A DNA stretch of 64,000 bases, from NCBI RefSeq assembly GCF_028882275.1, contig NZ_JARBUT010000011.1, positions 160,821 to 224,820 on the forward strand, written 5' to 3'. A model generated the notes under the pieces. The model made no database searches. It worked only from the letters and a program-made list of their open reading frames with translations, and was not told the origin of the DNA. The position numbers and the translations under genes were made by a program. Origin of the DNA: Nocardiopsis sp. N85. GTDB lineage: Bacteria; Actinomycetota; Actinomycetes; Streptosporangiales; Streptosporangiaceae. Shown here piece by piece: positions 25,734 to 34,732 of this stretch (positions are counted from its first letter, which is position 1; each line of letters starts with the position of its first letter).

Positions 25734-27635
25734 TCAGCCCGCGCCGCGATCGGTGCAGGCCTCCTCGGAGTGGGCGATCGTGTCCCCTCCCAGGAGGGCG
25801 ATGACGATGAAGCAGTACTCCGCCTCGGGGTCGAGCCCCTCCACCCGGGCCTCGGCCGTGCCCGCCGCCGCCTCGGCGAGCGAGGCCGGGGTGTCGCCCG
25901 ACGGCCCGCCCACGACGTGATGGGGCGCCGACTCCGCCCCCTCGGCCGTCGTCCAGGTCAGGACCACCGAGTCGCCGGAGTCCTCCAGGGTCACCCCCGT
26001 GGGGGCCGCCTCCGGGTCGATGGCGGCGTTCGGGACGTCCGACGCCTCCGGTAGGCCTCCCTCAGGGGCGGGCGGCTCCTCCCGGGACATGAGCCCCACC
26101 GCGCCCAGCAGGGACGCCACCGGGCCCGGGTTGAGGAACGTCACCACGCCCAGGACGATGACGACGACCGCCGCCGACGCCACGGCGATCCGGACCGCGC
26201 CCCAGCGGGGCGCGGACCCGTCCGCCCGCTCGTGCGGCGCGTCGGCGGCCGGTCGCCACGGCTCCGGTCGCCGGGGCGGGTCGAGGGGCGCCGGTACGGC
26301 CGGTGTCCGTCGCGGATCGTGTCGTGGGTCCCGGGGGACGCCCCCACTCTGCCTCGGCCCCGTGCGGGGTGCCGCGTCCGTCCACGTGGGAGGGGACGCC
26401 GTGCCGGTGTGGTCGACGATGCCGTGCCAGGGGTCGGCGGGGACCGCGCCGTCCCGTCGCGGCCCGACGAGCGGTGACGCCGTCGCGCCGGGTGGGCCGG
26501 GCGCGGTCGGGCCGGTGGTGCCGGGCCGGGGATCCCCCGTGTCGGGGCCCGTCCCCGAGGGGGCGGGTGGTGTCGCGTTCGTGCCGGAGGAGTCCGGTGA
26601 GGCCGGGGCGGTCCGCTCGCCGACGCCGTGCCGGGGGTCGCGGGGAGCGGGCCCGTCCGGTGCCGGTACCGCCGTGGACTCCGGGAACGATGGCCGGGGC
26701 GCGGGGCGCACCGGCGGCTCCGTTCGCGGGGCCGGGGGACCGACGGGCGTTTCCGTCATGGCCGTCTCCGGAGCGGGTCCGGCGGACGGCGGGTGTCCTG
26801 CGGGCGTCTCCCGCCCGGACGGCGCCTCCGTCACCGGCGCGGGCGCCGAAGGGACCGCGACCGTCGCCGTCTCCAGGTCCGCGGCGAACGCGGCCGTGTC
26901 GGGATGGCGCAGACCGGGATCCTTCTCCAGCGCCCGCGACAACACCGCCCACCACGCGCCGGGCAGATCCTCGCGCGGCGGTGGGAGCACGGCGCCGAGC
27001 ACCCGCTCCCTGAGCGCGAACAGGTCCGTGGGGCCGTCGGTGAACGGCGGGCGGCCCGCCAGCAGCTCCCACAGGGTGGCGGCGAGGCGGTACACGTCCG
27101 AGGCCGGGGTCGGGGCCCGGCCCTCGATCACCTCGGGCGGGGTGTAGGGCAGCGCGGCGGCATCCGACGCCGCTCCGGGGGCTCCCATCGGCCGCACCCG
27201 GTCCAGGCCGGTGAGCGCGACCCCCTCGTCACCGAGCAGGACGTGCGAGGGTTCCACGGCGTGGTGCGCCAGCCCGGCCGCGTGGAGCGCCCCCAACGCC
27301 CCGGCCACGCTCTCCCCGACCCGCGCGACCTCCGACAGGGGAAGCGGGTGCCGACGGCGCAGGACGTCGGCGTAGTCGCCGTCCCCGTACAGGACCATGG
27401 CGACGAAGGGCCGACCCGACCGCGTACTCCCCTCCGCCAGCACGCGCACCGCCCCGGGAACGTCGTCCGGCACTTCCGGCCGCGCCGACCCGCCCGTGCG
27501 CGCCACCTTGAGCACGACCGGGTCGCCGCCGTCGTCCGGGACGGCCCGGTAGACGGTGGCGTTCGCGCTCCGGCGCAGCACCTCCAAGGAGTGGAACCCC
27601 TCGATCAGGCTCCCACCGGACCTCGACCCGTCCAT
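25734..27635 (-). CDS. membrane pseudokinase with extracytoplasmic FN3-like domain
   Basis: A 633-residue protein. Residues about 10-275 have the protein-kinase fold: the VAIK-type lysine is present (VVLKV, Lys43) and SDVYRLAATLWELLAGRPPF is the normal F-helix. The catalytic loop reads HHAVEPSH (124-131) instead of HRDLKPxN, so the catalytic Asp is Ala and the metal-binding Asn is His, and the DFG site reads LTGLDR. Phosphotransfer is therefore not expected. A long Pro-rich linker, one membrane helix (about 482-501) and an outside FN3-like domain with two cysteines (EYCF and EACTDRG) follow. A homologue with the same HHAV change lies at 56711-59029. It belongs to the envelope operon region. 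Confidence 0.85.
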   Translation of the reverse strand: MDGSRSGGSLIEGFHSLEVLRRSANATVYRAVPDDGGDPVVLKVARTGGSARPEVPDDVPGAVRVLAEGSTRSGRPFVAMVLYGDGDYADVLRRRHPLPLSEVARVGESVAGALGALHAAGLAHHAVEPSHVLLGDEGVALTGLDRVRPMGAPGAASDAAALPYTPPEVIEGRAPTPASDVYRLAATLWELLAGRPPFTDGPTDLFALRERVLGAVLPPPREDLPGAWWAVLSRALEKDPGLRHPDTAAFAADLETATVAVPSAPAPVTEAPSGRETPAGHPPSAGPAPETAMTETPVGPPAPRTEPPVRPAPRPSFPESTAVPAPDGPAPRDPRHGVGERTAPASPDSSGTNATPPAPSGTGPDTGDPRPGTTGPTAPGPPGATASPLVGPRRDGAVPADPWHGIVDHTGTASPPTWTDAAPRTGPRQSGGVPRDPRHDPRRTPAVPAPLDPPRRPEPWRPAADAPHERADGSAPRWGAVRIAVASAAVVVIVLGVVTFLNPGPVASLLGAVGLMSREEPPAPEGGLPEASDVPNAAIDPEAAPTGVTLEDSGDSVVLTWTTAEGAESAPHHVVGGPSGDTPASLAEAAAGTAEARVEGLDPEAEYCFIVIALLGGDTIAHSEEACTDRGAG

Positions 27636-27692
27636 CCCCCGCCCCTCCTCACGATCCCCTGTGCCTCTTCACGTTCCATGCCGCGACGGCCC

Positions 27693-29957
27693 TCACCGGG
27701 CCCGCCAGAACAACGGCCGGGGATCGAACCACCACAGCGCCCGCCGTGCCCGTGAGCGGGTCCGGCGCAGAGCGGAGGAGTAACGCCGCACCGTACCGGC
27801 GGCCTGTGCCGCCGCCTCCCGGCTCACCCTGGCGTTCTCGGCGAACCCGATCCAGTTCACCGCCCGGCCCAAGGGGAGCAGTCCGTCCCGGGTCCCGGCC
27901 CGGTCGGACCCGGGAAGCAGGTCGCCGGCCGCGGCGAGGGTCTCGCCCACCGTCCGACCGGCGGGGAGCGGAACCCCGCACTGGCGCAGGGCGTCCCGCA
28001 GCTCCCACCAGGAGCCCAGCACCCGGCGCTCGGGCGGGCCGGACCGCAACCGTCGCCACCGCCGTATCAGCCGTGCCGTGGGGATGGCCGACGCGAGCAC
28101 GATCAGGGCCCCGCCCGCGAACAGCGCCGGCCGGGTCCACGAGTCCTCCCGTCCCGGCGACCGCCCCGCCGAATCGTCGGCCCCGCCGCCCTGTGCCCCC
28201 TGGCGCTCCGCCTCCTCGTCGTCGTCCTCCCCGGCCGAACCGGTGGACGTCTCCTCGGGGGCGTCCTCCCCCTCCTCCCCGGGGGTCACCGAGAAGGGCA
28301 CCCATCCGAAGCCCTCGAAGTACACCTCGCCCCACGCCACGGCGTCGCCGGTGCGCACCGTGCGCGCGCCGTCCCCGGCGTCGTCCCCGGGACCGAAGCC
28401 GACGACGACCCGGCTCGGCAGCCCGGCGGCCCGGGCCAGCAGGGCGAAGGCGCTGGCGAACTGCTCGGACGTGCCCCCGCCGCCCTGCCCCCCGGGCGGC
28501 GCCAGGACCCGCGCGATGTGGGCGTACCCGTGGCCGCCGGGGGTCTCCGGGGAGAAGTGGTGCGACTCCCGCAGATACTCGGCGATGAGCCTGGCCCGCT
28601 CGTAGGGCGGCCCCTGGCCGGAGACCGCCGCGACCACGTCGTTCAGGAGCGGAGGAGCCCCGGCGGGCAGTTCCCGGTACCGGTCGAACTCGGCGCCCGC
28701 CGGGACGTGCGCGACGGTCAGCTCCGTCGGCCGCCAGTCGCCCACGTCACCGGTGACCGCGTACTCCGCGCCCGCGACGCGGCCCTCCCTGAGCACCACG
28801 ACCCCCGACCGGGCGTCGTGGCCCACGGAGGGCAGGTCGATCGTGTGCGGGGCCCCGACGACCGGGACCCATCCCCCGGGCAGGCCGTCGCCGACGACCA
28901 CCTCCGCACCGACCCGGACGGCGTGCGGCGGCGCGGGTTCCGGGGCGGGGAGCACCTCTCCCGCGGCCCGGTAACCCCCCTCCGGCAACCACGTCGTCCC
29001 GGTGAAGTCCGCCAAGGCCACCCAGCGCAGTTCGACGGGTTCCTCGGAACGGACCGTGAGCAGCGGAACGTCCGGTTCGGCCGCCCATTCGGAGAGGTGG
29101 CCGAGCGGGTTGAGGGCGTCCTCGGGGGCCAGGGGCGGGGTGACGGACGCGCGCGGGTCGTGCGGCCGGGTCTCCCAGTCCGCGAGCAACACCGGCCCGC
29201 CGAACACCGTGACGGCGGCCGCCAGGACGGTGACCAGCCCGGTCGTCAGGATCCGGCCCGCGCGTTCGCCCGGCACCGTCCCGGGGTCGCCGTCCTCGAC
29301 CTCCAGATCGGCGGGCGGCGACCCCCCGACCGCCGCCGATGACCGTTCGTCGGAGACGGCGGACATCAGCAGGATCGAGGCGACCGCCACGAGCCCGATC
29401 GACGGGAACCCCGGCGGGGCCACCGGACCGTTGAGCACCACCGCGCCCACCAGCCACAGCAGTCCCGGCAGGATCGCCAGGGCCGGTCGCCGCCCGTGCC
29501 AGAGCAGCACCGAGCCGACCCCGGTGAGCCAGGTGGCCAGCAGCGGCGCCGTGAGCGTGTCCACGCTGAGCGGGGTGGGCGCGGCGCTCGTCAGGATCCG
29601 GGCGCCGGAGTGCAGCAGCGCCTCCACCGTCGAGTCGACCACACCCGTCCCCTGGCCGGGGAGTACGGCGGCGCAGACGACGACGGCGGCCAACGGCAGG
29701 GGGAGTCCGACCGGCACCACCAGGGACGGACGCAGCCGTGCCCGTGCCGCCAGCGTCACCACCACGGCGAGCAGCGCGCACACCGGAAGCACGACCTGCA
29801 CCGGTACCGGCGTCGCGTACCCGGGGGCGAGGGCGACACCTCCGGCGGAGGCGGCCAGGGCCAGGCCCGCGACGGCCGGGAACGGCCGCGGGACCCGGCG
29901 TTCCCCGTCCGCCTCGCCGGGGGCGACCCCCGCGCGTTCGCGCGTCAGCGTGACCAT
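27693..29957 (-). CDS. TgpA/DUF3488-type membrane protein with degenerate transglutaminase domain
   Basis: A 754-residue protein with about six N-terminal membrane helices, an outside transglutaminase-like domain (about residues 450-560), an acidic linker, one more helix (about 605-625) and a cytoplasmic DUF4129-like tail. Active relatives use a Cys-His-Asp triad in G-x-C-E-Q-F, H-A-W and P-F-D. Here the sites read GGTSEQFA (Ser497), DAVAWGEV (Val540) and VPFSVTP (Ser556), so the whole triad is missing while the surrounding fold is well kept. ATG at 29957 overlaps the end of DUF58 by 13 bases. The order MoxR-DUF58-transglutaminase is conserved in bacteria; a structural, not enzymatic, role is inferred. 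Confidence 0.88.
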   Translation of the reverse strand: MVTLTRERAGVAPGEADGERRVPRPFPAVAGLALAASAGGVALAPGYATPVPVQVVLPVCALLAVVVTLAARARLRPSLVVPVGLPLPLAAVVVCAAVLPGQGTGVVDSTVEALLHSGARILTSAAPTPLSVDTLTAPLLATWLTGVGSVLLWHGRRPALAILPGLLWLVGAVVLNGPVAPPGFPSIGLVAVASILLMSAVSDERSSAAVGGSPPADLEVEDGDPGTVPGERAGRILTTGLVTVLAAAVTVFGGPVLLADWETRPHDPRASVTPPLAPEDALNPLGHLSEWAAEPDVPLLTVRSEEPVELRWVALADFTGTTWLPEGGYRAAGEVLPAPEPAPPHAVRVGAEVVVGDGLPGGWVPVVGAPHTIDLPSVGHDARSGVVVLREGRVAGAEYAVTGDVGDWRPTELTVAHVPAGAEFDRYRELPAGAPPLLNDVVAAVSGQGPPYERARLIAEYLRESHHFSPETPGGHGYAHIARVLAPPGGQGGGGTSEQFASAFALLARAAGLPSRVVVGFGPGDDAGDGARTVRTGDAVAWGEVYFEGFGWVPFSVTPGEEGEDAPEETSTGSAGEDDDEEAERQGAQGGGADDSAGRSPGREDSWTRPALFAGGALIVLASAIPTARLIRRWRRLRSGPPERRVLGSWWELRDALRQCGVPLPAGRTVGETLAAAGDLLPGSDRAGTRDGLLPLGRAVNWIGFAENARVSREAAAQAAGTVRRYSSALRRTRSRARRALWWFDPRPLFWRAR

Positions 29958-31072
29958 GGCGCCCCGTTCCAGCGCTTCGCGAACCCCCGGGCGTCCCCGG
30001 CGGAGAGCAGGGTCACCGACGACGGGGCGACCGGCCGCTCCGACGCGCCGACGACGATCGCGACCAGGGAGGAGTAACGGTGCTCCAGCCGGCCGAAGGA
30101 CCGCAGGTCGGCGGTGTCGAGCGCGCCTCCGACCAGGATCGCGGTGTCCCCCGCAGGCCGGGACCCGGCCAGCCGCAGGGCCCCGGACAGGTCGGCGTCC
30201 GGTGAGGGGACCGCCTCGGCGAGCAGGTCGAGCAGGGGCGGCAGTCCGCCGGCGGAGTCCCGACCCCGACCGCTCACCAGCCACAGTTCACAGTGCATCG
30301 ACGCGCCCACACCGGTCCCCACCAGGGAGGCGGCCACACTCGCCACCTCGTCCAACCGATTCTCGCCGCCCGGGGTGGGGCGGTCGTCGACGATGACGTG
30401 CAGGCGGGGCTGGGAGACGTCGATGTACTCCCGCACCACGAGCCGGTCCAGCCGGGCCGAACTGCGCCAGTGGACGTGCCGCAGGTCGTCACCGGGGACG
30501 TGATCGCGCAGGGTGTGGAAGGTCAGGGCCCCGGAGGGCGCGCCGTCGGCCTCCCCGTCGGGATCGGCCCGCCGCCCGACCGGCACCGAACCGAGGGGTT
30601 CCCACCGGGGATGGACCCAGATCAGGTCGGTCTCCCCGTGGTCGCGGTGCGCCGAGGCCAGCCCCAGCGGATCGGAGCGGCCGGCGCGCAGCGGGCCCAG
30701 TCGGACGAGCCCGCGCCGAGCGGGCCGGATCCGGTAGTGGATCTCCGCGGTGGCCCGGCCCGCCAAACGCCGCGGCCGGACCGGGCGCTCGTCCCGGTGG
30801 TCGCGCACGCGGTCGACCGCGCGGACGGCGCGCCGTCCGGTGTTGCGCAGGGAGAGCCGCACGTCCACGGCGGTGCCCGGGGACACGCGGACCACGGCGG
30901 GGGACCGCTCCACGGTCACGGTCGCGGGCCGCCCCACCGCCACCACGGCCAGGACGACCGCCACCACGGCCACACCCCCGAGCAGGGCCAACTCCTGGTA
31001 TTCGGAGACGACACCGATCAGGAGGAGCAGGACACCGGTACCGGCGACGACCCGGCCCCGAGTGGTCGGCAT
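29945..31072 (-). CDS. DUF58 domain protein
   Basis: A 375-residue protein with two N-terminal membrane helices (VVAGTGVLLLLIGVV and LALLGGVAVVAVVLAVVAV). A beta-rich stretch and the hallmark DUF58 motif follow: FHTLRDHVPGDDLRHVHWRSSAR (about residues 185-207, given here in parts as FHTLRDHVPGDD and HVHWRSSARLD). The C-terminal half resembles a von Willebrand A-like fold. DUF58 proteins work with MoxR AAA+ ATPases. The ATG overlaps the stop of moxR by one base (TGATG), so the two are translationally coupled. Confidence 0.92.
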   Translation of the reverse strand: MPTTRGRVVAGTGVLLLLIGVVSEYQELALLGGVAVVAVVLAVVAVGRPATVTVERSPAVVRVSPGTAVDVRLSLRNTGRRAVRAVDRVRDHRDERPVRPRRLAGRATAEIHYRIRPARRGLVRLGPLRAGRSDPLGLASAHRDHGETDLIWVHPRWEPLGSVPVGRRADPDGEADGAPSGALTFHTLRDHVPGDDLRHVHWRSSARLDRLVVREYIDVSQPRLHVIVDDRPTPGGENRLDEVASVAASLVGTGVGASMHCELWLVSGRGRDSAGGLPPLLDLLAEAVPSPDADLSGALRLAGSRPAGDTAILVGGALDTADLRSFGRLEHRYSSLVAIVVGASERPVAPSSVTLLSAGDARGFAKRWNGAPWSR

Positions 31073-32085
31073 CAGCCGGCCACCGGGCTCACGGGGCGTC
31101 CCGGCGGCGGCACGGGCGTGTCCCGGAGGACCTCCTCCAGCACGTCGGCCCCGCCACGGCCGCCGATCGACGCCTCCGGAGAGGGGACCAGCCGGTGCGC
31201 CCAGACCGATCGGGCCAGGTACTTGACGTCCTCGGGTTCCACGTAGGGGCGCCCGGAGACGAGCGCGAACATCCGCGCCGTCCGCGCCATCGCCACCGTG
31301 GACCGGGTCGACAGGCCCACGCTCAGCTCCGCCCGGTCACGGGTGGCGTGGGCGATGCGCAGGATGTACTCGTAGACGGAGTCGTGGACGAACACCCGGC
31401 GCGCGTCCTCGCGCAACAGCCGTGTGTCCTCCTCGCCCAGGACCGGCTTCAGGTCCTCCGGGGAGGTGAGGGCGTCCCCGCGCATGATGGCGATCTCCGC
31501 GGCGGGGTCGGCGTAGCCCAGGGAGAGGCGCATGAGGAAACGGTCCAACTGGGCCTCGGGCAGCCGGTAGGTGCCCGACATCTCCACGGGGTTCTGGGTG
31601 GCCACGACCAGGAACGGAGAGGGCACCGTGTACCTCTCGCCGTCCACCGTGACGGCCTGCTCCTCCATGACCTCCAGCAGGGCCGACTGCGTCTTGGGGG
31701 AGGCCCGGTTGATCTCGTCGGCGATGACGACGTTGGCGAACACCGGGCCCGGCCGGAACTCGAACTCCCGGGTGGCCTGGTTGAAGATGGTGACGCCGGT
31801 GACGTCGGAGGGCAGCAGGTCGGGGGTGAACTGGACGCGCCGCCACTCGCCGCCCGCGACGGCCGCGACGGCTCGGGCCAGCGTGGTCTTCCCGGTGCCG
31901 GGCACGTCCTCCAGGAGGACGTGCCCCTGGCACAGCATGGCGACCAGGGCCAGGCGCACGACCTCGGACTTGCCCAGGAGGGCGGTCTCGACGGAGGCGG
32001 CGATGCCGTCGAACCGGTCGGCGCGGATGACCGCGTCGTCCATGGTCAACGGGAGGGCGGGGGCCGTGGCGGCGTGCGTGTTCAC
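31072..32085 (-). CDS. MoxR family AAA+ ATPase
   Basis: A 337-residue chaperone-like AAA+ ATPase. Walker A is EDVPGTGKTTLARA (about residues 59-72), Walker B VVIADEINRASPKTQSALLEVM, sensor 1 VATQNP and the arginine-finger region PEAQLDRFLMRL. These are complete, so it should hydrolyse ATP, unlike the degenerate kinase and transglutaminase partners. MoxR proteins help assemble or activate VWA/DUF58-linked complexes. Start is GTG at 32085; an in-frame ATG lies at residue 15. It is the first gene of the leftward operon moxR-DUF58-transglutaminase, with the pseudokinase gene following 57 bases after the transglutaminase stop. Confidence 0.95.
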   Translation of the reverse strand: MNTHAATAPALPLTMDDAVIRADRFDGIAASVETALLGKSEVVRLALVAMLCQGHVLLEDVPGTGKTTLARAVAAVAGGEWRRVQFTPDLLPSDVTGVTIFNQATREFEFRPGPVFANVVIADEINRASPKTQSALLEVMEEQAVTVDGERYTVPSPFLVVATQNPVEMSGTYRLPEAQLDRFLMRLSLGYADPAAEIAIMRGDALTSPEDLKPVLGEEDTRLLREDARRVFVHDSVYEYILRIAHATRDRAELSVGLSTRSTVAMARTARMFALVSGRPYVEPEDVKYLARSVWAHRLVPSPEASIGGRGGADVLEEVLRDTPVPPPGRPVSPVAG

Positions 32086-32130
32086 AGTGCGGTTTCCGGA
32101 GGGTGGTGAGGAAGGGGAGGGGAGGGTATC

Positions 32131-32156
32131 GGCCCCGGCACGGATGTGCCGGGGCC
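32131..32156 (-). terminator. terminator after the small Ala/Gly-rich gene
   Basis: A perfect 11-bp stem (32131-32141 with 32146-32156, loop GGAT) immediately past the stop of the gene at 32161-32544. It separates the T4SS left arm from moxR. Confidence 0.75.
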
Positions 32157-32160
32157 GGGG

Positions 32161-32544
32161 TCAAGCGTGGAGCGGTCCGGCGGCTTTGCCCTTGCCCCGT
32201 AACGACGGGCCGGACATGCCGTAACTCTGTCCCGAGGCCGCTCCCTCGAAGGCGCCCGCGAGCATGCCGAGCAGTCCGGTGGCACCGCTGAGCGCGGCCC
32301 CGGCCGCGCCCAGCACGGTGCCCGCGGCGGCCGCGGCCGCGCCCGCCGCGCCGGCGGCGAACTTGAAGGCATTGCCCGCGAAGCCGGGCAGGCCCTTGCC
32401 GACCCCCTTGGCCAAGCCCTTCCAACCGCCCCGGGCGGCGAGCCAGGTCGCGCCCCGGGTCCCGAGGAAGCCCAGGGCGCGGCTGCCGGCGGCCCGCAGG
32501 GCGGTACCTCCCGCCATGGCGAGGAACGGTACGAAGACGGCCAT
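32161..32544 (-). CDS. small Ala/Gly-rich hydrophobic protein
   Basis: A 127-residue protein of low complexity. The first 50 residues alternate hydrophobic and basic segments (LAARGGWKGLAKGVGKGLPG), followed by a glycine-zipper-like run of Ala and Gly (about 60-100) able to insert into membranes. No known family is recognised. It lies 50 bases after the NlpC/P60 gene on the same strand and may be the last gene of that transcript, so a membrane component of the T4SS-like machine is possible. Confidence 0.6.
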   Translation of the reverse strand: MAVFVPFLAMAGGTALRAAGSRALGFLGTRGATWLAARGGWKGLAKGVGKGLPGFAGNAFKFAAGAAGAAAAAAGTVLGAAGAALSGATGLLGMLAGAFEGAASGQSYGMSGPSLRGKGKAAGPLHA

Positions 32545-32594
32545 GCTGGATCATCCCTTTCCGTGGAGTCCGGTGTGCTCCGGGTGTCGTGCTC

Positions 32595-34118
32595 TCAGGC
32601 GTCGAAACGGTCGGGGTCCCCGGAGGAGGTCGGGTTGATCCTCAGGGCGCCGACGAAGGTGCTCAGGCGGCCGGGGGAGAGGGGCACCTCCTCGACATGG
32701 CGCCCGGTTCCCGGCGCGTGGATCATCATCCCTCCTCCGGAGTACATGCCCACGTGTGAAGGGCTCGGCTGGGAGGCGATGGTGTGGAAGAAGAGGAGGT
32801 CACCGGGTTGCAGAGTGTCCTTCAACCGGTTCAGCGCCTCCTCCCCGGTGGTGCCCCCCAGCAGGGAGCCCACTTCCATCCGCTCGGTCGTCGCGCCCGT
32901 GTACACATGGCCGGGATCGTTCGGAAGCCATTGCGGCCAGGTGGTCCTGGGTATCTGGACACCCGCCGCCCGCCAGGCCGCCTGCACGAGGCTGGAGCAG
33001 TCGTACGCACTGGGCCCGGTCGCCCCCAGCACGTAGGGGGTCCCGATCTTGCCCCGTGCGAACTCCACGGCGGTCCGGTGCGCGGGCCCCGCGTTGCCCA
33101 GGAACGCGGCCTGGGAGGTGCCCCCCTGCTCCTCGCAGTCCTGGGACGAACCCGAGGAGGTCATGGAGGCGTTGACGATGTTCAGCGACGGCGAGGTCGG
33201 GGCGATGCCCGATTTCTGGTAGTGACGGGCCACCGCCATCACCTGGTCGACGTACCACTTGGCGGGGTTGTGCTTGAAGACCGTGCACTCCATGGCACTC
33301 AGGTCGCTCCGCCCGCAGACCGCACCCGAGCCGAGCGACTCGGCCTGGCGGGCGTAGTAGGCGATCCGGAACGCCCCGGAGGTGATGTTGTCCCACGGGT
33401 CCCAGACGTTGACGATCCCGTCGTTGTTGCCGTCGATGCCGAAGTACCGGGGGTTCGCGGGCATCTCGCCGACCTCGTGGTGCCAGCGGCGGTCCTCGAC
33501 CCGTTCCTTGGGCTTGCCACCCCAGGCGTTGCCGGCGCTGCCGAGCCGTCCTCCGACCTGTCCGGTGTTCGGGTCCTGGACTCCGAACTGGACGATCCCC
33601 GCGGCCCCGTAGGGGTTGCGCTGCCCTTCGACGAGGCCGGAGTGCCACGTGGGATCACTGGAGACGTATTGGCCGTTGTGGGTCTCGATCGCGCCGATCG
33701 CGGCCATCAGCTCCCAGGGGAGGCCGTAGGCGTCGGCGGCGGTGCGGTGGATGCGCAGGATGTTCTCGGGAACGGCCACCACGACCTCTATGGTCTCTCC
33801 GGGATTCCCCTTGTACGTGCTGATCTTGATCGTGCCGCCCGACGACGGTGACACGGCGGAGGCCTGGACCACGCCGCCCGTGGAACCGGTTCCGTCGACG
33901 TCGCTCGCCGAGACACCGCCGGTGGGACCGCACATGGTGGCGGCATAGGCGATGCCGCCCATGACCGCGAGCGCGGTCACCCCGCCGCCCACGCGGGCGG
34001 CGGCCCCTCCCTCGGGTACGGTGACCGACCCCCGGTCGCCGTCCCGCCCGGCCTCGGGCAGGAGGAGGTCACGAGCGCGTCTCCACAGATCGCCGACGAT
34101 CCCTCGGACACCCGCCAT
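32595..34118 (-). CDS. bifunctional lytic transglycosylase / NlpC-P60 peptidase of the T4SS locus
   Basis: A 507-residue wall-cutting enzyme. It has one N-terminal membrane segment (about residues 46-62), then a lysozyme-like domain (about 120-300) with the catalytic Glu in AIGAIETHNG (Glu145), and an NlpC/P60 domain (about 345-490) with Cys374 in YDCSSLV, His455 in SPSHVGMY and His467 in MIHAP. Such two-domain enzymes open peptidoglycan for Gram-positive type IV secretion/conjugation apparatuses (VirB1/TcpG-type). Its ATG overlaps the stop of the VirB8-like gene (TGATG). Confidence 0.9.
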   Translation of the reverse strand: MAGVRGIVGDLWRRARDLLLPEAGRDGDRGSVTVPEGGAAARVGGGVTALAVMGGIAYAATMCGPTGGVSASDVDGTGSTGGVVQASAVSPSSGGTIKISTYKGNPGETIEVVVAVPENILRIHRTAADAYGLPWELMAAIGAIETHNGQYVSSDPTWHSGLVEGQRNPYGAAGIVQFGVQDPNTGQVGGRLGSAGNAWGGKPKERVEDRRWHHEVGEMPANPRYFGIDGNNDGIVNVWDPWDNITSGAFRIAYYARQAESLGSGAVCGRSDLSAMECTVFKHNPAKWYVDQVMAVARHYQKSGIAPTSPSLNIVNASMTSSGSSQDCEEQGGTSQAAFLGNAGPAHRTAVEFARGKIGTPYVLGATGPSAYDCSSLVQAAWRAAGVQIPRTTWPQWLPNDPGHVYTGATTERMEVGSLLGGTTGEEALNRLKDTLQPGDLLFFHTIASQPSPSHVGMYSGGGMMIHAPGTGRHVEEVPLSPGRLSTFVGALRINPTSSGDPDRFDA

Positions 34119-34732
34119 CAGAGCCGCCCCTCGCCCTCGTTGCCGACGGCCGCGCCCTGGAAGGCGTAGACCCCCCAGCCGCCCTCTTCGGGGACCATGG
34201 TGACCGCGTACGCCACGGGATCGTTGCCGCCGTCGTCACCGGCCTCGCTCAGGAAGCGCACCTCCACCTCGAAGATCACCGAATCGGGGGCGATGAGGCG
34301 GATGCCGGTGACCCTCGCCGATGCTCGCAGCTCCGAAGGAGTGTCGCGCGGGGTCGCACCGGTGGGGGCGTTGAGGACGAGATCCTCGACGGTGCCGAAG
34401 AACTCCTGGGCGATGAGCGGGGAGAGACGGGAGAGGCGTTCGTCGTCGGTCTCCTCGGGCCTTACCTCGCTGTAGGCGGCGACGAAGTCCCGCGCGGTCT
34501 CGGCGGCGCTCCTCAGCTCCTCCTCCGAGTGGGGGACGAGTGCCATGACGTCCTCCACGGCCTCTCCCGACCCTCCTGTGGCGTCGATGGCGGTCTCCGG
34601 GGCCGTGCTCGGCTCCTCGGTGTCCGAGCCCCCCACGAGCTGCCGGAACAGGAGGAAGAGGGCGACGACCAGGGTCGCGATGATCCCGATGACGATCACC
34701 TTCTCCCGTGAGCCGCTGGTGAAGTCGCTCAT
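34118..34732 (-). CDS. membrane-anchored VirB8/TcpC-like protein
   Basis: A 204-residue protein with a short cytoplasmic start, one membrane helix (VIVIGIIATLVVALFLLF, about residues 12-29) and an outside alpha/beta domain (RDFVAAYSEVRP..., ending GWGVYAFQGAAV). This is the layout of the NTF2-like VirB8/TcpC subunits of conjugation machines, though sequence similarity by eye is limited. The frame is open upstream; ATG 34732 is chosen because the short N-tail and helix follow directly. It is the first gene of the leftward T4SS arm, translationally coupled to the wall hydrolase. Confidence 0.7.
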   Translation of the reverse strand: MSDFTSGSREKVIVIGIIATLVVALFLLFRQLVGGSDTEEPSTAPETAIDATGGSGEAVEDVMALVPHSEEELRSAAETARDFVAAYSEVRPEETDDERLSRLSPLIAQEFFGTVEDLVLNAPTGATPRDTPSELRASARVTGIRLIAPDSVIFEVEVRFLSEAGDDGGNDPVAYAVTMVPEEGGWGVYAFQGAAVGNEGEGRL

